A stretch of DNA of 64,000 bases, from contig NZ_SODP01000001.1 in the NCBI RefSeq assembly GCF_004365355.1, positions 3,005,497 to 3,069,496 on the forward strand, read 5' to 3'. The notes below the pieces were generated by a model, which was not told the origin of the DNA, did not search any database, and saw only the letters and a list, made by a program, of their open reading frames with translations. Numbering within the stretch: position 1 is the first letter of the stretch; each line of letters begins with the position of its first letter. The DNA comes from Kribbella pratensis (GTDB lineage Bacteria > Actinomycetota > Actinomycetes > Propionibacteriales > Kribbellaceae). The position numbers and the translations under genes were made by a program. Shown piece after piece: positions 28,674-38,227 of the stretch.

Positions 28674-29726
28674 TCAGTCTTCGTCGGTGTCGAAGAGCGT
28701 GTCGGCGAACGTCGCGCCCTTCGGGACCTTCAGCCCGATATGCCGCCAGGCCGCGGGGGTGGCGACACGACCACGCGGCGTACGGGCCAAGTAGCCCGAC
28801 CGGACCAGGAACGGTTCGGCCACTTCTTCAACAGTCTCACGTTCTTCGCCCACCGCAACCGCCAGCGTGGAGAGACCGACCGGTCCGCCCCCGAAACGGC
28901 GGCACAACGCGTCCAGAACGGACCTGTCGAGCCGGTCGAGACCCATCTTGTCCACCTCGTACAGCTCGAGGGCCGACTTGGCGAGCGCGAGGGTGATGAT
29001 GCCGTCCGCCCGCACCTCTGCGTAGTCGCGGACCCGGCGGAGCAGCCGGTTCGCGATACGCGGCGTACCGCGTGAGCGCGAGGCGATCTCTGCCGCGCCC
29101 TCCGGGGTGATGTCGACCTCGAGCAAGGCTGCCGAGCGGTTGACGATCTTCTCCAGTTCGGCGGACTCGTAGAACTCCAGGTGACCGGTGAACCCGAACC
29201 GGTCACGAAGCGGCCCCGGCAGCAGACCGGCCCGCGTGGTCGCCCCGACCAGCGTGAACGGCGGGATCTCGAGCGGGATCGCGGTCGCGCCGGGCCCCTT
29301 GCCGACGATCACGTCGACGCGGAAGTCCTCCATCGCCATGTACAGCAGCTCTTCGGCCGGCCGCGACATCCGGTGGATCTCGTCGAGGAACAGTACTTCG
29401 CCCTCGCTCAGCCCGGACAGGATCGCGGCGAGGTCGCCGGCGTGCTGGATCGCCGGCCCGCTCGTCACACGCAGCGGCGCGGACAGCTCACTCGCGATGA
29501 TCATGGCCAACGTGGTCTTGCCGAGGCCGGGCGGACCGGACAGCAACACGTGGTCCGGCGCGCGATTGCGCCCGCGGGCGGCGTGCAGCACCAGCTCGAG
29601 CTGCTCACTGACCCGGCGCTGACCGCCGAACTCGGCCAGCGTGCGGGGCCGGAGCGCGGACTCGATCTTGCGTTCCTCGAGATCCACCGCGTCGGCGGAC
29701 ACCAGCGGCCGGACGTTGTCTTCCAT
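28674..29726 (-). CDS. ruvB: Holliday junction branch migration DNA helicase RuvB
   Basis: A 350-residue AAA+ ATPase. It has Walker [11 protein letters not shown] (about 63-72), Walker B/sensor [16 protein letters not shown], the arginine-finger region and the RuvB winged-helix C-terminus ([20 protein letters not shown]). It drives branch migration with RuvA. It starts 13 bases past the ruvA stop, so ruvC-ruvA-ruvB is one operon. Confidence 0.97.
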   Translation of the reverse strand: MEDNVRPLVSADAVDLEERKIESALRPRTLAEFGGQRRVSEQLELVLHAARGRNRAPDHVLLSGPPGLGKTTLAMIIASELSAPLRVTSGPAIQHAGDLAAILSGLSEGEVLFLDEIHRMSRPAEELLYMAMEDFRVDVIVGKGPGATAIPLEIPPFTLVGATTRAGLLPGPLRDRFGFTGHLEFYESAELEKIVNRSAALLEVDITPEGAAEIASRSRGTPRIANRLLRRVRDYAEVRADGIITLALAKSALELYEVDKMGLDRLDRSVLDALCRRFGGGPVGLSTLAVAVGEERETVEEVAEPFLVRSGYLARTPRGRVATPAAWRHIGLKVPKGATFADTLFDTDED

Positions 29727-29739
29727 CGCCTACGCCCTC

Positions 29740-30342
29740 TCAGGCCTTCGAGAGCACGCGCAACGCGGCACGCAGCAGGTCGGGAACGGCCGGACTCGGG
29801 CTGTCGGCGGCGAGCGGCGACACTGCGGTGACCGCGTCCTCGGCGTCGCGGGCCGAGTAGCCCAGACCGACCAGACCGGCCGCCACCTGCTCCCGCCACG
29901 CCTCCTGCGTCTGCAGGGGCCGCCCGGTCACCGTCTTCGACGGCGCACCGATCTTGTCCTTGAGCTCCAGCACGATCCGCTGGGCGCCCTTTTTCCCGAT
30001 GCCCGGCACCTTCACCAGTACGACGAGATCCTCGGTCGCGACCGCCTGCCGCAACTGGTCGGGGCTGAGCACCGCGAGCGCCGCCTGGGCCAGCTTCGGG
30101 CCGACCCCGGACGCGGTCTGCAGCAGCTCGAACAGGTTCTTCGCATCGTCGTCGGCGAACCCGTACAACGTCAGCGAGTCCTCGCGAACCACCATCGACG
30201 TGGAGATCCGGGCCTCTTGACCCGGCCGGAGACCGGCCAGCGTGCCCGGGTCGCAGTACACCTGCAGGCCCACTCCCCCGACCTCGACCACGGCGCTGTC
30301 CACTCCGATGGCCGCCACCGGTCCACGCACAAAGGCGATCAT
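29740..30342 (-). CDS. ruvA: Holliday junction branch migration protein RuvA
   Basis: The protein has 200 residues. An OB-fold N-terminus (MIAFVRGPVAAIGVDSAVVE) is followed by helix-hairpin-helix motifs (LLQTASGVGPKLAQAAL and LVKVPGIGKKGAQRIVLELK) and domain III (AWREQVAAGLVGLGYSARDA), which binds RuvB. GGGAGG lies 7 bases before the ATG used. The longer frame upstream is not supported. Confidence 0.97.
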   Translation of the reverse strand: MIAFVRGPVAAIGVDSAVVEVGGVGLQVYCDPGTLAGLRPGQEARISTSMVVREDSLTLYGFADDDAKNLFELLQTASGVGPKLAQAALAVLSPDQLRQAVATEDLVVLVKVPGIGKKGAQRIVLELKDKIGAPSKTVTGRPLQTQEAWREQVAAGLVGLGYSARDAEDAVTAVSPLAADSPSPAVPDLLRAALRVLSKA

Positions 30343-30364
30343 CGCCAACCTCCCGTTTCCGTGC

Positions 30365-30961
30365 TCACCGCTTGCCCTGCTGAGCCGCCACCGCGGCCCG
30401 CAATCTTGCCACCTGCAGCCGGGACTGCGCCTGCGCCAGAGCCTCGAGGTTCGACCGGCTGGAGGCCGCCTCCTGCAGCTTGCTCGCCACGCCACCACGC
30501 CAGACCTGACAGATCGCCAACGCCAGCGCGTCCGCGGCGTCGGCGGGTGTCGGACGCTCGCTCAGCTTGAGGATGCGGGTGACCATCGTGGTCACCTGCT
30601 CCTTGTCCGCCCGGCCCGATCCGGTGACCGCGGCTTTCACCTCGCTCGGCGTGTGCAGCGCGACGGGCAGTCCGCGACGCGCCGCGACGACCATCGCCAC
30701 TCCCGAGGCCTGCGCCGTCCCCATCACGGTCCGGACGTTGTGCTGCGCGAACACTCGCTCGACGGCGACCGCGTCCGGCTGGTGCTTGGCGATCCACTCC
30801 TCCAACTCCGCCTCGATCCGGACGAGCCGCTTTGACACGTCCAGGTCGGCCGGCGTGCGGATCACTCCGACGGCGACCAGTGCAGGGGGCTTCCCCGGCG
30901 TGCCCTCGACGACGCCGAGGCCGCACCGGGTCAGTCCCGGGTCGACGCCGAGCACCCGCAT
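30365..30961 (-). CDS. ruvC: Crossover junction endodeoxyribonuclease RuvC
   Basis: This 198-residue Holliday junction resolvase starts [14 protein letters not shown], with catalytic Asp 7. [18 protein letters not shown] carries the catalytic Glu, and the C-terminal acidic pair lies in [12 protein letters not shown]. The last 35 residues are an alanine/glutamine-rich extension. First gene of ruvCAB. Confidence 0.97.
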   Translation of the reverse strand: MRVLGVDPGLTRCGLGVVEGTPGKPPALVAVGVIRTPADLDVSKRLVRIEAELEEWIAKHQPDAVAVERVFAQHNVRTVMGTAQASGVAMVVAARRGLPVALHTPSEVKAAVTGSGRADKEQVTTMVTRILKLSERPTPADAADALALAICQVWRGGVASKLQEAASSRSNLEALAQAQSRLQVARLRAAVAAQQGKR

Positions 30962-31033
30962 GGACCACCTCCGAACGTTTGTTCGATAACCCTAGACGGC
31001 GGTCTCGCGACTGACGAAATCGACGCGCCGAAC

Positions 31034-32191
31034 TCAGAAGTAGTCGAGCATGTACGGCGTCGGTCCGCTGAAGACCGCATCCAGCCCGGCGTCCGTTGCC
31101 GGCGCTCCCCCGGTGACCAGTCCGGCTCCGCGCAGGGCCGCAAGCGGCGTACCGGCATACAGCGCAGCTAGTCCACGCGGGCCGCAGCGGAGGGCGTCGG
31201 TCGGGCTGTCCGTGGGTGTGAGGCTGCCCGATCCGTCAGCGACCGACAGGTGCCAGTCGCCCGTGTTCGCAGGCAGCTCGGGGTCGTCGATCCGCAGGTC
31301 GGCCTCGAGTACGACGCCTTCCGGGAAGCCTCGCGATGCAATGGCGGCTGGAGCGTCGATGAGGCGGAGCATCCAGCGGTTGATCCGCGTGTCGCCGGCC
31401 GCCTCGTGCTCGGCGAGCAGATGGATCGGGTCGAACGGCGGGCAGTACGCCTGCACCGACTTCGCGATCGACGCGCCCGAGCCGACGGTCGCCCACAGGG
31501 CCCGTGCGGTCTCCTCGGAGCCGGCCATGAGCTCGTCGACAGCCAGGTCGCCGTCGGACCAGTTGTAGACCACGAAGCCGTCGTCGGCGACGTACGCGAA
31601 GTTGTTCTCGTCTTCCAGCCAGGACTCGACCTCAGTGCGCGGCCAGATCAGCGGACCGCTCGAACGCCTTACCGCGTGATTCTTCCCGGCGAGCTCCAGG
31701 AACAGATCCGCGTCGGCCGGGCCCGCCTTCCGCACCGCCGTACCCTTGCCGCCCAGCGTCCGGAGATCAGCGGCCTGGAACGAGAACTTGTACCTGTTAC
31801 CCGCGAACTCATACCCCAGGTGCCGGTAGAGAACAGTCGTCGCGGGATACAGCGCCGTCAGCGGGTATCCCTTGTCGGCGCATCGCTGCAGCACCGCACG
31901 CATCATCAGGCTGCCGACACCACGACCGCGGTACTCCGGGGCGACGACTACGCCGGCCACTCCGCCCATCGGGACCCGACGCCCACCCCACCACTGCTCG
32001 AACGGCCAGATCCGCGCCGCGGCGACAAGCTGGTCACCATCGACGACACCGAGGAACCGGCCGTCCATGAAGGTGAGCGCATTCTTCTTCCACTCGTCCC
32101 GGTCCCCTCCAGGCCCGAACGACCGAATCCGCACCTCCCAGACCGCATCGAGCTGTTCCTCGACAACATCCACCACCCGCAACTCGGTCAC
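31034..32191 (-). CDS. eis: Eis-family GNAT N-acetyltransferase
   Basis: The protein has 385 residues. The N-terminal GNAT domain has the acetyl-CoA loop VVAPEYRGRGVGSLMMRAVL, the Eis-typical PMGGVAGVVVAPEYRGRG and ALYPATTVLYRHLGYEFAG. A middle GNAT-like domain and a C-terminal sterol-carrier-like domain follow, ending GPTPYMLDYF with the terminal carboxylate that Eis uses in catalysis. Eis proteins acetylate amines, including aminoglycosides in mycobacteria; the natural substrate here is unknown. The gene stands alone between ruvC and the DUF4442 gene. Confidence 0.88.
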   Translation of the reverse strand: MTELRVVDVVEEQLDAVWEVRIRSFGPGGDRDEWKKNALTFMDGRFLGVVDGDQLVAAARIWPFEQWWGGRRVPMGGVAGVVVAPEYRGRGVGSLMMRAVLQRCADKGYPLTALYPATTVLYRHLGYEFAGNRYKFSFQAADLRTLGGKGTAVRKAGPADADLFLELAGKNHAVRRSSGPLIWPRTEVESWLEDENNFAYVADDGFVVYNWSDGDLAVDELMAGSEETARALWATVGSGASIAKSVQAYCPPFDPIHLLAEHEAAGDTRINRWMLRLIDAPAAIASRGFPEGVVLEADLRIDDPELPANTGDWHLSVADGSGSLTPTDSPTDALRCGPRGLAALYAGTPLAALRGAGLVTGGAPATDAGLDAVFSGPTPYMLDYF

Positions 32192-32261
32192 CCGCCGACC
32201 CTACGTCCCACGCGCCGATCGATGCGGCCCCATTTCCCACCTGTTGCCGACGTGTTCAGAC

Positions 32262-32753
32262 CTATTTCCCGCTCGCCACCCGGTCCGCGGACGTCTTCTT
32301 GTCGGTGACCCAGAGGTGGATGACGCCCTCGACGACGACTGTGCCGTCGTCGCGAGTCGCCTTCACCCGCACGGGCACATCGGGCCCCGAGGTCCAGCTG
32401 TCCGGATCGGTCTCGGCCGAACAGACCAGGTCGGACGTCGCCTTGGCGAGGTACGAAACCTCCATCCCCTTGGGCAACCACCGCTTCCCCGTCGGCACCG
32501 TTGCCTCCGCCAACGCCCCCATCGCGGCCTCCAACCCGTTGCACACGGCAATCGCATGCACGGTCCCGATGTGGTTCAGCACCGCCCGTCGCTTCGGCAA
32601 CCGCAACGCCGCAAAGTCCCGCTCCACCTGCAAGAACCGAGGTCGCACCGACCGGAAATAAGGCGCCTTCCAGGTAAACCCCCAGGAAAACAGAACCTCC
32701 CCACCCGGCACCCCACGCAACCGCTCCCACAACCCCAACACCTGACTCGCCAT
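32262..32753 (-). CDS. DUF4442 hotdog-fold protein (thioesterase-like)
   Basis: The 163 residues match the DUF4442 family of hotdog-fold proteins related to PaaI thioesterases. Matching segments are PYFRSVRPRFLQVERDFAALRL, then NHIGTVHAIAVCNGLEAAMGA, then GMEVSYLAKATSDLVCSAE. The HIGTVHAIA segment is the usual active-site helix. Acyl-CoA substrate unknown. Confidence 0.8.
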   Translation of the reverse strand: MASQVLGLWERLRGVPGGEVLFSWGFTWKAPYFRSVRPRFLQVERDFAALRLPKRRAVLNHIGTVHAIAVCNGLEAAMGALAEATVPTGKRWLPKGMEVSYLAKATSDLVCSAETDPDSWTSGPDVPVRVKATRDDGTVVVEGVIHLWVTDKKTSADRVASGK

Positions 32754-32801
32754 ACCCGCATGTTACCCACGAGTCACATGCGCGTGAAGAGATCCTCGCG
32801 G

Positions 32802-33404
32802 CTAGGGAACGGGGAAGTTCCTTGGCGGGCCCTCGCCGGTGGCCCCGTCGACGGCTTCGCGGAGGAAGTCGGCGTGGCCGGTGTGGCGGGCGTATTCCTC
32901 GATGAGGTCGCTGATGAGGCGGCGCAGGCTCATTCCGCCTGCGGGGGCGTGGTCGAGGCCCGACTCGGCGAGAATGGCGGCGAGGGTGTCGCGCGAGCGG
33001 TGTACCGCGCGGACCCACAGATCGCGGAGCGCCTCAGGATCGTCGTCCTTGGCTGATTCCCAAGCCCACGTGTCCCAGGTGGTTTCGTGGTCGATGTCGC
33101 GGAACTCGGGCAGCAGAGGCGCGCCGGTCAGGTCGCTCTGGAACTTCATCTCCTCACACAGCGCCAAGTGCTTGAGAAGTCCGCCGAGAGTGATCGCGGA
33201 CGGACCGAGGCGCAACTGAAGGCCGTCCGAGTCCACATCCCAGCACTTCCAGGCGAACGTACGTCGGTTGCGCTCCAAGGTGATGAGTGCGGTCTGGAGT
33301 TCATCGCCGTGCAGGAAGATGGTGAGATCCCATTCCGGAGGACGTCCGGGCGTGAACCCGGGCGCGCTCGTCAACGCTGAAGGCCGAGCGGTGTGCGTGT
33401 CCAT
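32802..33404 (-). CDS. DinB/DUF664 family protein (mycothiol-transferase-like)
   Basis: The 200 residues match the DinB-like four-helix bundle: TALITLERNRRTFAWKC, then ITLGGLLKHLALCEEMKF and LRRLISDLIEEYARHTGHADFLRE. The two helices supply the metal-binding histidines (HLALCE and RHTGHADF). Actinobacterial members are linked to mycothiol-dependent transfers. The open frame extends 7 codons further; the ATG giving MDTHTARPSA is the likely start. Confidence 0.8.
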   Translation of the reverse strand: MDTHTARPSALTSAPGFTPGRPPEWDLTIFLHGDELQTALITLERNRRTFAWKCWDVDSDGLQLRLGPSAITLGGLLKHLALCEEMKFQSDLTGAPLLPEFRDIDHETTWDTWAWESAKDDDPEALRDLWVRAVHRSRDTLAAILAESGLDHAPAGGMSLRRLISDLIEEYARHTGHADFLREAVDGATGEGPPRNFPVP

Positions 33405-33537
33405 GCTGGCAGCGTAGAACCGCAACCGGACGATCTACTTCCGGAATTCGATTGATGCCGGAACGCCGCTTTGAGCAACTTTTCCGGTCCGCTGCGCATC
33501 TTCCTGATATCCGTGCCGTCGTTGGGGGGAGAGCAGG

Positions 33538-34341
33538 ATGCTGAGGAATCGATCGGCTGTGGGCGCAATCGCGCTGATGGCGTTCGTCGCGGGATGCGGC
33601 GGGCCCAAGGCCGCGAGTGACGATGCCGTGGAGACCACACCGACACCTACGCCAGTAGCCACCACCCCCACAGCGACACCATCAGACACACCGACAGCAG
33701 TCCTGGAGAAGCCGTCCATCGCGCCGCCGGCGGCGAGCAGTATCGCCGGCCTGTCGGCAGCCAAGATCCTCACCAAGACGCAGGCCGCCGCGAAGGCCGC
33801 CACCAGCGTCCGGATGAAGGGCGCTGTCTCCGACGGCAAAGAGCGGATGGTTCTCGACGTGCGGGTCACCAAGAACGGTGGCCACGGGTCGATCACCACC
33901 AGCGACGGCGGTATGTCGGTCATGGTGATCGGCAAGACGGCGTACCTGAAGATGAGCAACAAGTTCTGGCGGTCGCAGACCAAGTCCAAGGCCGAGGCGG
34001 ACGCCATCGTCGGTCTGATCGCCGGCCGCTGGATCCGGACGACGATGAGCGACAAGGACCTCGGCAACTTCGCGCTGTTCGCCAGCAAGGCCGAATTCTT
34101 CGACACGCTGTTCGAGCCCAGCGGCTCGGTCAGGAAGACCGCACCCAAGACCGTCGACGGCGTCCCCGCGATCGGCCTCGGGGACGGTGACGGCACGCTC
34201 TGGGTCGACACCGCGACCGCACGCCCGGTCCGGCTGGAGTCCGGCGCCGACGCGCTGAGCTTCAGCCAGTACAACCAGGTCACAACGCCGAAGGCCCCTC
34301 CGTCGAGTCAGGTGATCGACGGAAAGGCCCTCGGGATGTGA
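33538..34341 (+). CDS. LppX/LprG-like lipoprotein
   Basis: The lipoprotein has 267 residues, with lipobox MAFVAGC (Cys 20) and a Thr/Pro-rich linker of about 45 residues. A domain with VRMKGAVSDGKERMVLDVRV, GMSVMVIGKTAYLKMSNKFW and LWVDTATARPVRLESG follows. This is the layout of the LolA-fold LppX/LprA/LprF/LprG family, which shuttles lipids in mycobacteria; lipid binding here is inferred. GGGGGGAGAG precedes the ATG. Divergent from the DinB gene. Confidence 0.75.
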   Translation: MLRNRSAVGAIALMAFVAGCGGPKAASDDAVETTPTPTPVATTPTATPSDTPTAVLEKPSIAPPAASSIAGLSAAKILTKTQAAAKAATSVRMKGAVSDGKERMVLDVRVTKNGGHGSITTSDGGMSVMVIGKTAYLKMSNKFWRSQTKSKAEADAIVGLIAGRWIRTTMSDKDLGNFALFASKAEFFDTLFEPSGSVRKTAPKTVDGVPAIGLGDGDGTLWVDTATARPVRLESGADALSFSQYNQVTTPKAPPSSQVIDGKALGM

Positions 34342-34368
34342 CCGGAATGGGAACTGTGCCCAGGTCGG

Positions 34369-35130
34369 TCAGCCGACCTCGGCCATGATCTCGTCCGAGA
34401 CGTCGAAGTTCGCGTAGACGTTCTGTACGTCGTCGCTGTCCTCGAGGGCGTCGATCAGGCGGAAGATCTTCGCGGCGCCGTCGGCGTCGAGCTCGACCGT
34501 CATCGACGGGACGAACTGGACGTCGGCGGAGTCGTAGTCGATGCCGGCGTCCTGCAGCGCGGTCCGGGCGGCGACCAGGTCGGTGGCCTCGGTGACGACC
34601 TCCCAGGACTCGCCGAGGTCGTTGACCTCCTCGGCGCCGGCCTCGAGCACGGCCTCCATCACGTCGTCCTCGGACAGCGACTTCCCGTCCTGCTCCTTGG
34701 CGACGACGATGACGCCCTTGCGGTTGAACAGGTACGCGACCGAGTTCGGGTCGGCGAGCGAGCCGCCGTTGCGCGTCATCGCGGTCCGGACGTCCGCGGC
34801 CGCGCGGTTCCGGTTGTCGGTCAGACACTCGACCAGCATCGCCACGCCGTTCGGGCCGTACCCCTCGTACATGATCGTCTGGTACTCCGCGCCGCCCGCT
34901 TCCGCACCGGAGCCGCGCTTGACCGCGCGGTCGATGTTGTCGTTCGGGACCGAGGACTTCTTCGCCTTCTGGATGGCGTCGTACAGGGTCGGGTTCCCGC
35001 CAGGGTCGCCACCGCCCATCCGGGCGGCCACCTCGATGTTCTTGATCAACTTCGCGAAGAGCTTGCCGCGCTTCGCGTCGATGACGGCCTTCTTGTGCTT
35101 CGTGGTGGCCCACTTGGAGTGGCCTGACAT
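34369..35130 (-). CDS. YebC/PmpR family regulatory or translation factor
   Basis: The protein has 253 residues. It begins [21 protein letters not shown], then has [21 protein letters not shown] and [19 protein letters not shown], the standard YebC core, with an intact C-terminus (YVPSMTVEL-like [10 protein letters not shown]). Family members are described as transcription regulators and, more recently, as translation factors easing proline stretches. It lies 33 bases past pdxT on the same strand; pdxT-yebC-ruvC is the usual actinobacterial order, here broken by the 31-34 kb genes. Confidence 0.95.
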   Translation of the reverse strand: MSGHSKWATTKHKKAVIDAKRGKLFAKLIKNIEVAARMGGGDPGGNPTLYDAIQKAKKSSVPNDNIDRAVKRGSGAEAGGAEYQTIMYEGYGPNGVAMLVECLTDNRNRAAADVRTAMTRNGGSLADPNSVAYLFNRKGVIVVAKEQDGKSLSEDDVMEAVLEAGAEEVNDLGESWEVVTEATDLVAARTALQDAGIDYDSADVQFVPSMTVELDADGAAKIFRLIDALEDSDDVQNVYANFDVSDEIMAEVG

Positions 35131-35163
35131 GGCGAACCCAACCCTTCTACCTACAACAACGAC

Positions 35164-35757
35164 TCAGTGGGCCCGGACCAGCTCGGCGAAGTAGCCGTGC
35201 AGCCGCGCGTCCCCGGTCATCTCCGGATGGAACGACGTGGCGAGCAGCCGGTCGTGGCGGACCGCGACGATCCTACCCGCGGCGGGGCCCGACCTCACCG
35301 TCGAGAGTACCTCTACGTCCGGTCCGACCCGCTCCACCCACGGTGCCCGGATGAACACCGCGTGGTACGGCGCGTCGAAAGCGGCGAACTCGAGGTCGGC
35401 CTCGAACGAGTCGACCTGCCGACCGAAGGCGTTCCGCCGCACCGTCACGTCGAGGCCGCCGAGCGTCTCCTGGTCGGCGGTCCCGCCGGTGATCGTGTCC
35501 GCGAGCATGATCATCCCGGCACAGGTGCCGAACACCGGCATCCCGTCCGCGATCCGCTTCTGCAACGGCTCGAACAGCTCGAACGTCCGCGCCAGCTTGT
35601 ACATGGTGGTCGACTCCCCGCCGGGCAGCACCAGCCCGTCGACCTGCTCCAGCTCGGACGGACGCCGCACCGGCCGCGCCTCGACACCGACCTCGGTCAG
35701 CATCGCCAGGTGCTCGCGGACATTGCCCTGCAGGGCGAACACTCCGATCACCGTCAT
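35164..35757 (-). CDS. pdxT: Pyridoxal 5'-phosphate synthase glutaminase subunit PdxT
   Basis: A 197-residue class I glutaminase that supplies ammonia to PdxS for PLP synthesis. It has [36 protein letters not shown] and [11 protein letters not shown] with catalytic Cys 79, and the His/Glu pair in [11 protein letters not shown]. Overlaps the preceding small gene by ATGA. Its partner pdxS lies about 7 kb away rather than next door. Confidence 0.96.
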   Translation of the reverse strand: MTVIGVFALQGNVREHLAMLTEVGVEARPVRRPSELEQVDGLVLPGGESTTMYKLARTFELFEPLQKRIADGMPVFGTCAGMIMLADTITGGTADQETLGGLDVTVRRNAFGRQVDSFEADLEFAAFDAPYHAVFIRAPWVERVGPDVEVLSTVRSGPAAGRIVAVRHDRLLATSFHPEMTGDARLHGYFAELVRAH

Positions 35758-36320
35758 AGCGTCACCCTCCGTTGCCAGTTGAGCGTGACCTCGATCCGGC
35801 CCTCGTCGAAGGCGGCGGGCAGGTCGTGGCGGTGCAGCAGCTCGAGTACGTCGTCCAGCAGCGGCTCGCCGGGCGCGACGTTGGCGGTGTCGGGGTGCCA
35901 GAGCTTCAACTCGAGCATGCCGAAGTCGACCGCGTGCCAGACGTCGGTGTCGGTGAAGAACACCAGACCCTGCGGACTGTCCGCGGCCTCCAGCACCTTC
36001 CGGGCTTCGTGATGGTCCGACGTGTACCGGACCACCACCACGCCCAGCTCTTCGAGCTCCGCGAGTACGGCGTCCAATCTGTCCGGGTCGGTGCTCTCCG
36101 GCCAGGTCGCGGCGTCGGCGTTGAGGTCCATCACCGCCTCACCGATCAGCAGCGGGACCAATGCGCCGGCGTCCATCGAGGGTGCGTCCTCACGGACCGC
36201 CTCGGTCAGCGCGGCCGTGATGGCGGCGTGATCGGCGTACCCGGACCGCACCAGGACGCGGGCGAGGCCACGCAGTTCCCGGGCGGTCCGTTCGTCCACC
36301 GACTGCAGGTTGCTTGTCAC
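35754..36320 (-). CDS. DUF6891-like hypothetical protein
   Basis: A 188-residue acidic cytoplasmic protein. The N-terminal helix pair ([20 protein letters not shown]) is followed by [30 protein letters not shown], and the C-terminus ends [10 protein letters not shown]. It resembles a family of uncharacterised actinobacterial proteins (DUF6891 by my recollection). It is coupled to pdxT by ATGA and starts 21 bases after ngcG, so it is probably transcribed with both. Function unknown. Confidence 0.65.
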   Translation of the reverse strand: MTSNLQSVDERTARELRGLARVLVRSGYADHAAITAALTEAVREDAPSMDAGALVPLLIGEAVMDLNADAATWPESTDPDRLDAVLAELEELGVVVVRYTSDHHEARKVLEAADSPQGLVFFTDTDVWHAVDFGMLELKLWHPDTANVAPGEPLLDDVLELLHRHDLPAAFDEGRIEVTLNWQRRVTL

Positions 36321-36341
36321 TGCTCAAGGGTAGTTCAGGCG

Positions 36342-37235
36342 CTACTTCACGCCTCCGGCGGTAACAGACACCTGCAGCTGACGCTGGAAGATGATGTAGA
36401 CGACCAGAACCGGCGCCACCGTGATCACCACGGCCGCGAACAGGGCACCGAAGTCCACCGCATAACCGGCCTGCGACGCGAACGAGGCCATGCCCTGCGA
36501 GAGGACATAGTTCTTCGAGTCGGTGTTCAGCGCGACCGGGAGCAGGAACTGGTTCCACAACCCGAGGAAGTTGAAGATGGCAACCGACGCCATCCCCGGC
36601 CTCGCCATCGGCAGCATCACCGAGAAGAACGTTCGCCACTCACCTGCCCCGTCGATCTGCGCCGCCTCGTAGACCTCGCCCGGCAGCGCCTTGAAGAAGC
36701 TGTGCAGGAAGAAGACGGTGAACGGCAGCGCGAACGCGACGTAGGTGATGATCAGCCCTGGCAGGGTGTTCAGCAGGGAGAGGTTCTTCAGGACGAAGAA
36801 CAGCGGCACGATCGCCAGGAAGACCGGGAACGTCAGTCCGGCCAGCATGGAGTAGTAGATCAGCCGGTTGCCGGGGAACGTGAACCTGGCCAGCACGTAC
36901 GCACACATGGCGCCGAGGATCATCACCAGCACCAGCGCGGAGCCCACGACGATCACGGTGTTCGCGAAGTAGCGACCGATGCCGGCCGTCGTCCAGGCGT
37001 TGGCGTAGTTCTCGAACCGCAGCTTGTGCGGCAGCGTCAGCGGATTGCCCAGGACCTCCTGCGTCGACTTGAACGAGGACACCAGCGTCCACAGCAGCGG
37101 GAGGATCACCAGCAGCGACCACAGGATCAGCGCGATGTGGGCGGTCGTGGCGACGCCCCTGCCCTCCCGGGACCCCGTGCCGGGTGCGCGGGAGTCGGCG
37201 ACCAGGTCGGCCCGGTCGGCGGTAGTGGTTGTCAT
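36342..37235 (-). CDS. ngcG: Carbohydrate ABC transporter permease, NgcG-like
   Basis: The permease has 297 residues and about six helices. The first is IALILWSLLVILPLLWTLVSS. The EAA loop is VYEAAQIDGAGEWRTFFSVMLPMARPG, marking a MalG-type sugar permease. Its start overlaps the NgcF-like stop by ATGA. With NgcF it forms the channel for amino-sugar import; no ATPase is encoded here, so a shared MsiK-like ATPase must energise it (known for NgcEFG systems). Confidence 0.85.
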   Translation of the reverse strand: MTTTTADRADLVADSRAPGTGSREGRGVATTAHIALILWSLLVILPLLWTLVSSFKSTQEVLGNPLTLPHKLRFENYANAWTTAGIGRYFANTVIVVGSALVLVMILGAMCAYVLARFTFPGNRLIYYSMLAGLTFPVFLAIVPLFFVLKNLSLLNTLPGLIITYVAFALPFTVFFLHSFFKALPGEVYEAAQIDGAGEWRTFFSVMLPMARPGMASVAIFNFLGLWNQFLLPVALNTDSKNYVLSQGMASFASQAGYAVDFGALFAAVVITVAPVLVVYIIFQRQLQVSVTAGGVK

Positions 37236-38227
37236 CGGCGTACCTTCCGCTCACGTCCGCCGGTCAGGGCGTTCACCACGAAGACCAGGAGCGCGAACAG
37301 CATCGTCACCGCGGCCAGGACCACGCCCATGGCCGTCGAGTAGCCGAACTGCCCCTTGGTGAAGGCAGTGGTGAACAGCTGCTGGGGCATCACCAGGGTC
37401 GAGTTCTGCGGCCCGCCGCCGGGGTTCAGCGCCTGCATGTAGACGAAGGCGTCGAGGGCGGCGATCCCGAGGTAGATGTAGGCCGTCTGCACGTTGTCGC
37501 GGATCAGCGGCACCGTGATGGAGATCGCCGTCCGGAACCGGCCGGCGCCGTCGATGCGGGCCGCCTCGAACACCTCGGGGTCGATACCCCGGATGGCGGC
37601 GATGAACAGCACCATGTAGAAGCCGACGAAGCCCCAGATCATCACGAACATCGAGGCCGGCATCGCGGTCCGCGCGTCGCCGAGCCAGGCGTAGTTCTCG
37701 AACTGGTGCAGCCCGATCTTCGACAGTACGGCGTCCAGGATGCCCGAGCCCGGCGTGAACACCTGGGCCCAGATCAGGCCGATCACGATCGCGGGAATCA
37801 CGTACGGGAAGAACGAGACGATCCGGTAGAAGCCGGAGTTGCGCAGCCCGCGGACGGTACCGGTGCCCGAGCCGCCGATCGTCACCAGCGTGGCCAGGGT
37901 CAGCGCCAGCACGATCGTCACGATCGGCACGACGATCGCGAGCTCGATGTTGTTGCGGACGGCCTTCAGGAAGATGTCGTCGTGGAACAGCCGGACGTAG
38001 TTGTCGAAGCCGACGAAGTTCTGCCCCGCGCTGAAACCGGACCAGTCGGTCAGCGAGTAGTACAGCGCCTGCACGAACGGCGAGACCACGAAGACCACGA
38101 ACACGACCAGCGGCAGGCCGAGGAACACGACCATGAAGCTGACACGGTCGAAGGTCAGCGGCCGGCGGCGCCGGGTGGCGGACCGCTTGGGTCCGCCTCC
38201 CGGCACAGCCTCTTGCGTCGTGGTCAC
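37232..38227 (-). CDS. ngcF: Carbohydrate ABC transporter permease, NgcF-like
   Basis: This 331-residue MalF-type permease has VVFLGLPLVVFVVFVVSPF, the periplasmic YYSLTDWSGFSAGQNFVGFDN segment and the EAA loop FEAARIDGAGRFRTAISITVP. The GTG start used (TTTQEAVPGGG follows) overlaps the binding-protein stop as GTGA; the 180 residues of open frame before it are antisense-type shadow of the binding protein. Confidence 0.87.
   Translation of the reverse strand: MTTTQEAVPGGGPKRSATRRRRPLTFDRVSFMVVFLGLPLVVFVVFVVSPFVQALYYSLTDWSGFSAGQNFVGFDNYVRLFHDDIFLKAVRNNIELAIVVPIVTIVLALTLATLVTIGGSGTGTVRGLRNSGFYRIVSFFPYVIPAIVIGLIWAQVFTPGSGILDAVLSKIGLHQFENYAWLGDARTAMPASMFVMIWGFVGFYMVLFIAAIRGIDPEVFEAARIDGAGRFRTAISITVPLIRDNVQTAYIYLGIAALDAFVYMQALNPGGGPQNSTLVMPQQLFTTAFTKGQFGYSTAMGVVLAAVTMLFALLVFVVNALTGGRERKVRR

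Noticed and set aside
33466-33477. Third copy of the hairpin element
   Set aside because: CTTTGAGCA occurs here and at 16742, but no matching complementary arm is found nearby.
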